Assembly: GCA_964477035.1 (NCBI GenBank)
Contig: CAYZCW010000010.1
Location: forward strand, 1-64,000
Length of the DNA stretch: 64,000 bases
Direction: 5' to 3'
Source of the DNA: SLSG01 sp964477035
GTDB lineage: Bacteria > Bacteroidota > Bacteroidia > Bacteroidales > UBA7960
The translations under genes were made by a program, and so were the position numbers. Shown piece after piece: positions 25,663 through 38,700 of this stretch (its first letter is position 1; each line of letters starts with the position of its first letter). The notes under the pieces are model-generated. The model ran no database searches. It saw only the letters and a program-made list of their open reading frames with translations, and was not told the origin of the DNA.

Positions 25663-26481
25663 TCACTGGTGCCCGTTTCCGGACGATCCCAGCTTTTTCT
25701 TGATGGTGTCCACCTCCTTCTGCAGCTGGTGGATCTGCCCGGCCAGGTGCCGGCCGGGCAGGTTGGGTTCGGGCATCTCGCTGCTGATGTAATGAATGAA
25801 CTTCCAGACCTCCCGGATGTCATTGACATGCACATCATAGGGCTCATACAGGGGATTGAGCGAATGCAGGCGAATCCTGCCCGAAGCTTTGATCAGGTTC
25901 TCCGCCACCTTGAACACCACCCCGTCGTCCAGGGTGTGAATGACGTAGGCATGCCGGTCACGGATCAGGTTCCAGTTCTGCACGAATTCGCAGGTGACCC
26001 AGGACCCGTCCGGGATGGGCAGCATGCTGTCTCCTGATATCTGGAAGCTCCGGTACTTTTTCTGCTTTGACAAAAAGGGCATCTGAAAGGTGGGGAGCAC
26101 CCGGATGAACTCCGGGTCTGCAAAGCCCGTCCGGTAGCCGGCTTTGGCTTTTTCCGACACCAGTTCGATGTTTTCCTCATTGTGCCGGTCGACCGTCGTG
26201 GCCAGGACCCTCAGGCTGCTGCCCGTCAGGTACACGTCAAAGCCGCGTTCCAGTTGGGACAGCTGGCTCTCCGGCAACTTGGAAAGATCGGTTTTCACCA
26301 GGGTGTCTATCGATACATTGAAATACCGGGAAAAGGCCATCAGGGCGTCCAGTCCCGGCTGGGCGACCCCGTTCTCGTACCCGCTCAGGGTGGGGCGTTT
26401 CATGTTCAGCGCGAAGGCAAGGTCTTCCTGGGTGCGGTTTCTGCGTTTGCGCAGCAGTTTGATGTTGGAACCGAAGTGCAT
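25663..26481 (-). CDS. LexA-like XRE/S24 repressor of the divergent polymerase cassette
   Basis: A 272-residue regulator. Residues about 5-62 form an XRE helix-turn-helix (QEDLAFALNMKRPTLSGYENG). A Peptidase S24/LexA-like domain spans about 110-230: SGDSML with candidate nucleophile S152, and candidate base K191 in VVFKVAE. An Ala-Gly pair (A114-G115) lies 38 residues before S152. In E. coli LexA the pair is A84-G85, the serine S119 and the lysine K156, so the spacing fits self-cleavage. The last 40 residues look like a coiled coil (IHQLQKEVDTIKKKL). It is divergent from the Y-family polymerase gene with paired palindromes between. I infer that it represses itself and dinB-dnaE until DNA damage. 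Confidence 0.85.
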   Translation of the reverse strand: MHFGSNIKLLRKRRNRTQEDLAFALNMKRPTLSGYENGVAQPGLDALMAFSRYFNVSIDTLVKTDLSKLPESQLSQLERGFDVYLTGSSLRVLATTVDRHNEENIELVSEKAKAGYRTGFADPEFIRVLPTFQMPFLSKQKKYRSFQISGDSMLPIPDGSWVTCEFVQNWNLIRDRHAYVIHTLDDGVVFKVAENLIKASGRIRLHSLNPLYEPYDVHVNDIREVWKFIHYISSEMPEPNLPGRHLAGQIHQLQKEVDTIKKKLGSSGNGHQ

Positions 26482-26500
26482 GGGGGTTGGGGTTTAGATA

Positions 26501-26546
26501 TTGGCTGTTGGTTTTTGGTTGTTGGTTTTTGGTTGTTGGGGTTGGG
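26501..26546. repeat. GTTGGTTTTTGGTT tandem repeat in the regulator leader
   Basis: Two exact 14-base units (26507-26520, 26521-26534) flanked by TTGGCTG and GTTGGGG. On the minus strand this is an A/C-rich leader beginning about 20 bases before the regulator start, very similar to the leader of dnaE. Confidence 0.8.
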
Positions 26547-26692
26547 TCCTGAGTGGCGGGCTGCGGCGATAGTGCATGCCCTGCGGTCCGTGGATCCGGC
26601 GGGGGACGACCGCCCCCGGCGGACGGGACCGGGCATGCCGGCCGGGGGCATGAAAAAAATCCTGCTGCCGGCATGCGGATTCGTGGCAAAAT

Positions 26693-26730
26693 GATTATAT
26701 TATAATCGTTTTTTTGATCATATTTTAATC
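26693..26730. promoter_or_regulatory. two tandem 15-bp operators, candidate damage-response boxes
   Basis: GATTATATTATAATC (26693-26707) is a perfect palindrome of 7-base arms around one base. GATCATATTTTAATC (26716-26730) matches it at 13 of 15 positions. Centres are 23 bp apart, about two helical turns. The second touches the -7 box of the regulator promoter. They lie in the only gap longer than 300 bases in the window (26482-26820), which otherwise holds the leader repeat and a GC-rich segment with no gene. Confidence 0.75.
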
Positions 26731-26760
26731 AAATGTACAACACTTTTTTAAAAAAACAAA
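26730..26760 (-). promoter_or_regulatory. promoter of the S24 regulator
   Basis: On the minus strand TTTG at 26760-26757, a 19-base spacer and TACATTTG at 26737-26730, a full match to the Bacteroidetes consensus. The predicted start point falls inside the second operator. No equally good promoter was found for the divergent polymerase gene. Confidence 0.75.
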
Positions 26761-26820
26761 CAGGGGCCGCATTTTTTTGCTGCTGAAGTGCGCCCGGAAA
26801 CAAGCAACGCATTCAAGCAC

Positions 26821-27990
26821 ATGGACAAGACCGAACGCCACATCGTGCACCTGGACCAGGACGCCTTTTTCGTGTCGGTGGAGCGGCTGCAGAACAGCCG
26901 CCTGCAAGGCCGGCCCGTGATCATCGGCGGACTGGGAGAGCGGGGCGTTGTGGCGGGTTGCAGCTATGAAGCAAGGCAGTTCGGGGTGCATTCTGCCATG
27001 CCCATGCGGCTGGCCAGGGAGCTCTGCGCCGATGCGGTGTTCATTCGGGGCGACATGCAGCTTTACAGCAACTATTCCAACATGGTCACCCAGATCATTG
27101 CCGAACAGGCCCCCGTGTTTGAGAAGGCGTCGATCGACGAGCATTACCTTGATATCACGGGCATGGACCGCTTTTTTGGCTGCCGCAAATGGGCGTCAGA
27201 ACTGCGTTCCATGATCATCCGGGAAACCGGGTTGCCTGTTTCCATGGGCCTGTCACCGAACAAGACCGTGTCCAAGATCGCCACGGGCCAGGCCAAACCC
27301 AACGGGCAGCTGCAGGTGGCCCCTCCCATGGTCAACGACTTTCTCAGCCCCCTGCCCGTAAAAAAGATCCCCATGGCCGGACCAAAGACCTGCCAGCTGC
27401 TGCACACCATGGGCATCCGCACCATCGGCACCCTGAGGCAGGTCCCTCCCGAGGTGATCCGGCGCATGCTGGGGAAGAACGGGCTTCTCCTATGGCAACG
27501 GGCCAACGGCATAGATGAAAGCCCCGTCGAGCCCTGGGACGAGCACAAATCGATCAGCACCGAGACCACCTTCGCGACAGACACCACCGACATGGAACGC
27601 ATCCACGAGCTGCTGGCAGGCATGTGCGAGCAGCTGGCTTTCCGGCTCCGCCGCAGCCGGCAGCTCACGGGCTGTGTCACGGTAAAGATACGCTATGCCA
27701 ATTTCGACACCCACAGCCTGCAGCAAACCCTGCCCTACACCTCGTTCGACCATGTGCTGATTCCTGCCTGCAAGGAACTGGTACGCCGCCTTTACCGCCG
27801 CCGCATGCTGATTCGCCTGGTGGGCATACAGTTCAGCCGGCTGGTCCACGGGGTGCAGCAACTGAACCTGTTCGAGGAAACCCCCGAACTGGTCGGCCTC
27901 TACCAGGCAGTGGACCGCATGCGCCGCAAATACGGGGCAGGCATCCTGCACCGGGCCGTCACCCCCGCGAAGAAGGCGGTCGGGGACTAA
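26821..27990 (+). CDS. dinB: Y-family DNA polymerase (DinB/Pol IV type)
   Basis: Error-prone translesion polymerase of 389 residues. Metal-binding residues are D12 (and D14) in HLDQDAFFVSVERL and the pair D106-E107 in SIDEHYLD, so the active site looks intact, unlike ImuB of alpha- and gammaproteobacterial mutasomes. The palm/fingers, an HhH thumb (KIPMAGPKTCQLLHTMGI) and a little-finger domain follow. QLNLFEE near the C-terminus resembles a beta-clamp-binding motif. It is divergent from the LexA-like regulator and 50 bases upstream of a second DnaE, forming a mutagenesis cassette. Start ATG 26821 places the DxD region at the usual distance; an ATG 11 codons upstream is less likely. Confidence 0.92.
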   Translation: MDKTERHIVHLDQDAFFVSVERLQNSRLQGRPVIIGGLGERGVVAGCSYEARQFGVHSAMPMRLARELCADAVFIRGDMQLYSNYSNMVTQIIAEQAPVFEKASIDEHYLDITGMDRFFGCRKWASELRSMIIRETGLPVSMGLSPNKTVSKIATGQAKPNGQLQVAPPMVNDFLSPLPVKKIPMAGPKTCQLLHTMGIRTIGTLRQVPPEVIRRMLGKNGLLLWQRANGIDESPVEPWDEHKSISTETTFATDTTDMERIHELLAGMCEQLAFRLRRSRQLTGCVTVKIRYANFDTHSLQQTLPYTSFDHVLIPACKELVRRLYRRRMLIRLVGIQFSRLVHGVQQLNLFEETPELVGLYQAVDRMRRKYGAGILHRAVTPAKKAVGD

Positions 27991-28010
27991 TATCTGGCCA
28001 CCCGGCGCTT

Positions 28011-28040
28011 CCAACAGCCAACAACCAAAAGCCAACCCCA
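28011..28040 (+). repeat. CCAACAG-type A/C-rich leader before dnaE
   Basis: The 30 bases immediately before the dnaE ATG contain CCAACAGCCAA and CAACAACCAAAA, the same words as the leaders of the S24 regulator and NUDIX genes. There is no Shine-Dalgarno sequence. Confidence 0.65.
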
Positions 28041-31000
28041 ATGTACCTCAACTGCCACACCTACCACAGCCTCCGCTACGGCACCCTGCCCCCTGAAACG
28101 CTGGTGGCACAGGCACGGGCACACGGGCTGGAGCAACTGGCCCTGACCGACATCAACAACAGCAGCGCCATGCCTGAATTCGTCAGGCTGTGCCGGCAGC
28201 AGGGGATCGATCCGGTGGCCGGGGTGGAATTCCGCCGGGGAGACCGGCTGCTTTATATCGTCCTGGCAAGGAACCCGGAAGGCTTCCGGCGGATCAACCA
28301 ACTGCTGAGCCGATGCAATGCCTCGGGCACCCCTCCTCCCGAACGTTTCCCGGTATGCGAAGAGACCTTTGCCATATACCCCCTGGCGTCGGCAAAGGCC
28401 ATAGAGGAGGACCCCGGACCGCACGAATATACCGGCATCCGGCCCCGGGAGCTGCTGCGGCTGGAAAGGGAGCGGAAAGGTCCGGCAGGGGCTGCCCTGA
28501 GGGAAGACAGATTGCTGGCACTGCACCCGGTGAGTCTTTCAGGCCCATCCGACTTTGACCTGCATTGCCACCTCAGGGCCATCGACCACAACATCCTGCT
28601 CAGCCGGCTGCAGCCCGGACAGACGGGGACACCGACCGACCACATGCTCCCTCCTGCCGCACTGGAAAGGCTTTACGAAGGGATGCCGCAACTGCTCCGC
28701 AACACCACCCGCCTGCTGCAGGCCTGCCGGATGGATTTCGACTTCGGATCCCCCAAAAACAAGCGGACCTTCACGGGGGACCCGGCCGACGACAGGGCCC
28801 TGCTGCAGAAGCTGGCACGGGAAGGGATGGAATACCGTTACGGGAAGAAGCACAGGGAGGCCCAAAGGCGTATCAGTCATGAACTGGAGGTGATCGACAG
28901 GCTGGGATTCTCCTCCTACTTTCTGATCACCTGGGACATCATCCGCTATTCCATGTCGCGGGGTTTCTACCATGTGGGCAGGGGGAGCGGGGCCAACAGC
29001 ATCGTGGCCTACTGCCTGCGCATCACCGATGTGGACCCCATTGAGCTCGACCTCTACTTTGAGCGCTTCATCAACCCCAAACGGTCCACCCCGCCCGATT
29101 TCGACATCGACTACTCCTGGAAGGAGCGGGATGAGGTCCTGGACTACATATTCAAGCGCTACGGCCGGGAACATACGGCCCTGATCGGCACCGTGTCCAC
29201 CTTCCGGGATCGTTCCATGATCCGGGAGCTGGGCAAGGCCTACGGACTGCCCAAGGCAGAGATCGACAGCCTGGCAGGGAGGCGCGGCGAATGGTTGTCG
29301 CCCGGGCGGGACGATGCTCCCGATGAGGACCTGTCAGGGATGAACGGCTGGCCGGGGCGTGAGCTCTCCAGGGGCCCGGGAGGACCTGCCGTCCGGCTTC
29401 AGAGCCCGGCCTCCGGGCCGGACCTGTCCGACGCCATCACCCACAGGATACGCCAGGTGGCCCTCAGGCTGGCCGACTTCCCCAACATGCGCAGCATCCA
29501 TGCCGGAGGGGTGCTCATATCCGAACAACCCATCTGCTGCTACGGGGCCCTCGACATGCCGCCCAAGGGCCTGCCCACCATGCAGTGGGACATGTATACG
29601 GCCGAGGCCCTGGGCTTCGAGAAGATCGATATCCTGAGCCAGCGTGGCCTGGGCCACATCAACGAATGCGTGGCCATCATCCGGCAAAACCACGGCACCG
29701 CCATCGATATTCACCGCATCGGGGCATTCAAGCAGGACGAAAAGGTGAAGGCCTTGCTGCGTGCGGGCGAGACGACCGGATGCTTCTATGTGGAAAGTCC
29801 CGCCATGCGGGGATTGCTCCGGAAGCTGCGCTGCGACACCTACACGGCCCTGGTGGCAGCCAGCTCCATCATCCGGCCCGGGGTGGCCCGCTCCGGCATG
29901 ATGCGCGAATACATACAGCGTTTCCACAACCCGGAGGGGTTCCGCTACCTGCATCCCGTCATGGAGCAACAGCTGAAAGAAACCTATGGGGTCATGGTAT
30001 ACCAGGAGGATGTGATCAAGGTCTGCCACCACTTTGCAGGGCTCGACCTGGGCGATGCCGACGTGCTCCGGAGGGCCATGAGCGGAAAGTACCGTTCAAA
30101 AAAGGAAATGCAGCGCATCGTGGCGCGTTTTTTCGAGGGAAGCCGTGAAAAAGGCCACCCCGGACCGCTCATCAGGGAAGTCTGGCGGCAGATCGAGTCG
30201 TTCGCCGGCTACTCGTTTTCCAAGGCCCATTCGGCCTCCTTCGCCGTGGAGAGTTACCAAAGCCTCTATCTGAAGGCACACCATCCCCTGGAGTTCATGA
30301 CCGCCGTCATCAATAATTTCGGGGGGTTCTACCGGGCCCCGGTCTACTTCAATGAAGCCCGCCGCTGCGGTGCCGCTGTCGAACTGCCCTGCGTCAACCA
30401 CAGCCGGTACAAGACCTCCATCACAGGCCGGACGATTCACATCGGCTTTGTCCACGTCCTCAACCTGGAAGCCGGACTGGCACACGGGATTGTCGCCGAA
30501 CGCAGGCTGCAGGGGCCTTACCTCGGACTGGAGGACTTCTGCAAGCGGACGGGGGCGGGACTGGAACAGCTCATCCTGCTGATCCGGTCGGGGGCCCTGC
30601 GCTTCACCGGCATCCCCAAGGCCCGCTTGCTGTGGCAGGCGCACCTGCTGGCGGGGCGGGAGGCCGGAGCCAGCCCGGAGCTCTTCCCCGTGCCCGCCAG
30701 GCGGTTTGATCTGCCTGAACCAGAGACCACCCCCCTGCAGGATGCCTGGGACGAGATCGAGCTGCTGGGTTTTCCCGTCAGCATGAGCCTGTTTGATATG
30801 CTGCAGACCCGTTTCCGGGGCGAGATCATGGCCCGGGACATGACGGACAACCAGGGCAAAACCGTGCGTATGCTTGGCTGGCTGGTGGCCATCAAGTATG
30901 TGAAAACGGTGAGGAATGAGAGGATGTATTTTGGCTGCTTCCTCGATTGCCGGGGAGACTTCTTCGACAGCGTGCATTTTCCCGCCGCCTCCAGGGCAAG

Positions 31001-31115
31001 TCCCTTCCGGGGAAACGGCATATACCTCCTGAAAGGACGGGTCGTTCAGGAGTTCGGTTTCCCCTCGCTGGAAGTAGAAAAGATGGCCAGAATGCCGGTC
31101 AGGCCTGGGCAGTAG
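28041..31115 (+). CDS. DNA polymerase III alpha-like error-prone polymerase (DnaE2/ImuC type)
   Basis: A 1,024-residue C-family polymerase, shorter than the replicative DnaE of Bacteroidetes (about 1,200 or more). The catalytic aspartates D353 and D355 are in PPDFDID, preceded by the GRGSGANSIVAYCLRI motif. The PHP-like N-terminus is degenerate: MYLNCHTYHSLRYG lacks the first histidine of the HxH metal site. The C-terminus retains an OB-like fold (VRMLGWLVAIKYVKT) but is short beyond it. Its place directly after a Y-family polymerase and under a LexA-like regulator indicates translesion synthesis. The start ATG 28041 is set by the PHP domain; an open frame extending back into dinB (27624) was rejected. 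The end overlaps the convergent DUF3467 gene by 17 bases. Confidence 0.9.
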   Translation: MYLNCHTYHSLRYGTLPPETLVAQARAHGLEQLALTDINNSSAMPEFVRLCRQQGIDPVAGVEFRRGDRLLYIVLARNPEGFRRINQLLSRCNASGTPPPERFPVCEETFAIYPLASAKAIEEDPGPHEYTGIRPRELLRLERERKGPAGAALREDRLLALHPVSLSGPSDFDLHCHLRAIDHNILLSRLQPGQTGTPTDHMLPPAALERLYEGMPQLLRNTTRLLQACRMDFDFGSPKNKRTFTGDPADDRALLQKLAREGMEYRYGKKHREAQRRISHELEVIDRLGFSSYFLITWDIIRYSMSRGFYHVGRGSGANSIVAYCLRITDVDPIELDLYFERFINPKRSTPPDFDIDYSWKERDEVLDYIFKRYGREHTALIGTVSTFRDRSMIRELGKAYGLPKAEIDSLAGRRGEWLSPGRDDAPDEDLSGMNGWPGRELSRGPGGPAVRLQSPASGPDLSDAITHRIRQVALRLADFPNMRSIHAGGVLISEQPICCYGALDMPPKGLPTMQWDMYTAEALGFEKIDILSQRGLGHINECVAIIRQNHGTAIDIHRIGAFKQDEKVKALLRAGETTGCFYVESPAMRGLLRKLRCDTYTALVAASSIIRPGVARSGMMREYIQRFHNPEGFRYLHPVMEQQLKETYGVMVYQEDVIKVCHHFAGLDLGDADVLRRAMSGKYRSKKEMQRIVARFFEGSREKGHPGPLIREVWRQIESFAGYSFSKAHSASFAVESYQSLYLKAHHPLEFMTAVINNFGGFYRAPVYFNEARRCGAAVELPCVNHSRYKTSITGRTIHIGFVHVLNLEAGLAHGIVAERRLQGPYLGLEDFCKRTGAGLEQLILLIRSGALRFTGIPKARLLWQAHLLAGREAGASPELFPVPARRFDLPEPETTPLQDAWDEIELLGFPVSMSLFDMLQTRFRGEIMARDMTDNQGKTVRMLGWLVAIKYVKTVRNERMYFGCFLDCRGDFFDSVHFPAASRASPFRGNGIYLLKGRVVQEFGFPSLEVEKMARMPVRPGQ

Positions 31116-31413
31116 GTCCGCCCAGGTTCATCGGCAGGCCCGGGTGGCCGGTGTCCTTGATGGGACCGTGAACCGCCTCGAACTTGCCGATGTTCTCATG
31201 CAAGGCCTTCATCAGACGCTTGGCATGCTGGGGGGTCAGAATGATGCGCGATTTGACCCGGGCCTTCGGCACGCCGGGCATGAGCCGAACAAAGTCGACC
31301 ACAAACTCGGTATTCGAATGGGTGATGATGGCCAGGTTGGAATAAATGCCTTCAGATACCTCTTCGCCCAGCTCGATGTTGATCTGGTTGTCCTGCTTGG
31401 GTTTTTCTGCCAT
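31099..31413 (-). CDS. DUF3467 domain protein downstream of rpoC
   Basis: A 104-residue acidic protein: INIELGEEVSEGIYSNLAIITHSNTEFVVDFVRLMPG and then ARVKSRIILTPQHAKRLMKALHENI match the DUF3467 family, small proteins of unknown function. It begins 27 bases after the rpoC stop on the same strand with no terminator visible, so it should be co-transcribed with the RNA polymerase genes. The C-terminus (GHPGLPMNLGGPTAQA) is flexible, and its last codons overlap the end of the convergent dnaE gene. Confidence 0.85.
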   Translation of the reverse strand: MAEKPKQDNQINIELGEEVSEGIYSNLAIITHSNTEFVVDFVRLMPGVPKARVKSRIILTPQHAKRLMKALHENIGKFEAVHGPIKDTGHPGLPMNLGGPTAQA

Positions 31414-31440
31414 GTCAGCTCCTTTGTTTTAAACCGGATC

Positions 31441-35733
<4,293 letters not shown>

Positions 35734-35771
35734 ATATGTTTTTGTTGTTTTTGCACAAAATCAGGAAATCC

Positions 35772-38700
35772 CTACTCAAACTTGATATTCAGGCCAAGCC
35801 CCCTCAGTTCATGTACCAGGACGTTGAAGGACTCCGGCACTCCGGGAACAGGCATGTTCTCACCTTTTACAATGGCTTCATAGGCTTTGGCACGACCCAT
35901 CACATCGTCCGACTTGACGGTGAGGATCTCCTGCAGGATGTTGGCCGCCCCGAAAGCCTCCAGGGCCCAAACTTCCATCTCACCAAACCGCTGTCCGCCG
36001 AACTGGGCCTTCCCGCCCAGGGGCTGCTGCGTGATCAGTGAATAGGGGCCAATGGAACGCGCGTGCATTTTGTCATCCACCATATGCCCCAGTTTGAGCA
36101 TATAGATGATTCCCACGGTGGCCGGCTGGTCGAACCGTTCGCCGGTTCCCCCGTCATACAGGTACACCTTCCCGTTCTCGGGCAGGCCTGCCTGCTTCAT
36201 GTATTCATTGATCTGGTTGATGCTGGCTCCGTCAAAAATGGGACTGGCAAAGGTCTTGTCCAGCTTGTGGCCGGCCCATCCCAGAACGGTCTCGTAGATC
36301 TGTCCCAGGTTCATGCGCGAGGGCACACCAAGCGGGTTCAGCACGATGTCGACCGGACTGCCGTCCTCCAGGAAGGGCATGTCCTCTTCACGGACGATGC
36401 GCGAGACGATGCCTTTGTTTCCGTGTCGGCCGGCCATTTTGTCGCCTACCTTCAGTTTTCGCTTCTTGGCGAGGTACACTTTGGCCAGCTGCACGATGCC
36501 CGCAGGCAGTTCATCCCCGACCGTGGAGGTGAATTTTTTGCGGTTGTAAGTCCCCAGAATGTCTTTGTACCGGATGGAATGGTTGTGCAACAACTGCCGG
36601 ATCAGGTCATTTTTGGCCTTGTCGGTGGTCCAGTTGGTCGGATTCACCGTGGCATAGTCGATCCCGTGCAGGATCTTCTGTGTGAATTTGGTGCCCTTCG
36701 AAACAACGACTTCCTTCAGGTTGTTCATCACGCCCTGGGAAGTCTTTCCGCTGACCAGGATGATCAGCTTGTCCACCAGTTTGGCGCGCAGCTCGGCCAC
36801 CTCTCTGTTGAATTCCTCGTCCAGTTTTTCCAGGACGGCCTTTTCCTTTGTCTTGGCTTTGCGGTCTTTGATGACCCTGGAGAACAGTTTCTTGTCGATG
36901 ATCACGCCCTTGGTCGAAGGCGGGGCCTTCAGGGAAGCATCTTTCACGTCTCCCGCCTTGTCGCCGAAAATGGCACGGAGCAGCTTTTCCTCCGGGGTGG
37001 GATCCGTTTCCCCCTTGGGAGTGATCTTGCCGATGAGGATGTCCCCCTCATTGACTTCCGCCCCGATCCTGATCAGGCCGTTCTCATCCAGGTCCTTGAT
37101 CGCCTCTGCACTCACGTTGGGGATGTCGCTGGTGAGCTCTTCGGCTCCCCGCTTGGTGTCCCGCACATCCAGGGAAAACTCCTCGATATGAATGGAGGTG
37201 AAAACATCCTCGCGGACCACTTTTTCGGACACCACGATGGCATCCTCAAAATTGTAGCCCTTCCAGGGCATGAAGGCCACCTTGAGGTTCCGGCCCAGGG
37301 CCAGCTCCCCGTCTTTTGTGGCATACCCTTCACAAAGCAGTTGTCCCATCTTGACCTTCTGCCCTTTTCTGACGATGGGTTTCAGGTTGATGCAGGTGCT
37401 CTGGTTGGTCTTGCTGAACTTGATCAGGGAGTACACCTTGACGTCTTCCTCGAAACTGACAAGCCGTTCGTCCTCACTCCGGGAATAACGGATCCATATC
37501 TCATCGGCATCGACATATTCCACGACGCCTTCTCCCTCTGCATGCAGCAGCACCCTGGAGTCGCTCGCCACCTTCTTCTCAAGGCCGGTGCCCACAATGG
37601 GGGCTTCCGGATTGATCAGGGGGACGGCCTGACGCATCATGTTGCTGCCCATCAAGGCCCTGTTGGCATCGTCATGTTCCAAAAAGGGGATGAGGGAAGC
37701 GGCAATGGATGCGATCTGGTTGGGGCCCACATCCATCAGGTTGATCTTTTCCGGCTCCACAATGGGATAGTCTGCCTGGAATCGGACTTTGACACGCTCC
37801 TCGGCGAAGCGTCCGTTTTTGTCAATCGGTATATTGGCCTGGCTGATGATCTGTGTCTCCTCCTCCTCTGCCGAAAGGTAGACCGGATCATTGTCGAAAT
37901 CGATCTGGCCCCCGTTGACTTTGAAGTAAGGGGTTTCGATGAATCCCAGTTCGTTCACCTTGGCATAAACACACAGGGAGGATATCAGACCGATGTTGGG
38001 ACCTTCCGGGGTCTCGATCGTGCACAACCTGCCGTAATGGGTGAAGTGAACGTCACGCACCTCGAATCCGGCGCGCTCCCGTGAAAGACCACCCGGTCCC
38101 AGGGCCGACATGCGACGCTTGTGCGTCAGTTCGGCAAGGGGGTTGGTCTGGTCCATGAACTGGGACAACTGGTTGGTGCCGAAAAACGAATTGATCACGG
38201 AAGACAGGGTCTTGGCATTGATCAGGTCGGTGGGGGCAAACACTTCATTGTCCCGGACATTCATGCGCTCCCTGATGGTCCGGGCCATGCGTGCCAGGCC
38301 CACGCCGAACTGGGCGTAGAGCTGCTCGCCCACCGTGCGGACCCGCCTGTTGCTCAGGTGGTCGATGTCATCCACATCAGCCTTGGCATTGACCAGCTCG
38401 ATCAGGTAGCTGATAATGGAAATGATGTCCTCCTTGGTAAGCACCCGGGTGTCCATGGGGATATCCAGGTCCAGCTTTTTGTTGATGCGGTAACGTCCCA
38501 CATCGCCCAGGTCATAACGCTTGTCCGAAAAGAACAGCTTCTCGATCATGCTGCGGGCGGTCTCATCATCCGGCGGATCCGCATTCCGGAGCAGCCGGTA
38601 AATAAACTCCACGGCCTCCTTCTCGGAGTTGGTGGTGTCCTTCTGAAGGGTGTTGTAAACCAGGGCGTAGTCGCTCAGGTTGACCCCCTCCTTGTGCAGG

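Noticed and set aside
26501..26546. CRISPR-like repeat
   Set aside because: Units are only 14 bases, directly tandem without spacers, and no cas genes are nearby.
27624..28040. Upstream in-frame extension of dnaE into the dinB gene
   Set aside because: Translates dinB in the wrong frame with no PHP homology; the A/C-rich leader supports the ATG at 28041.
36063..38084. Long plus-strand open frame (673 codons) inside the rpoB region
   Set aside because: Antisense to rpoB. High GC gives few stops in the mirror frame; the composition is low-complexity-like and no family is recognisable.
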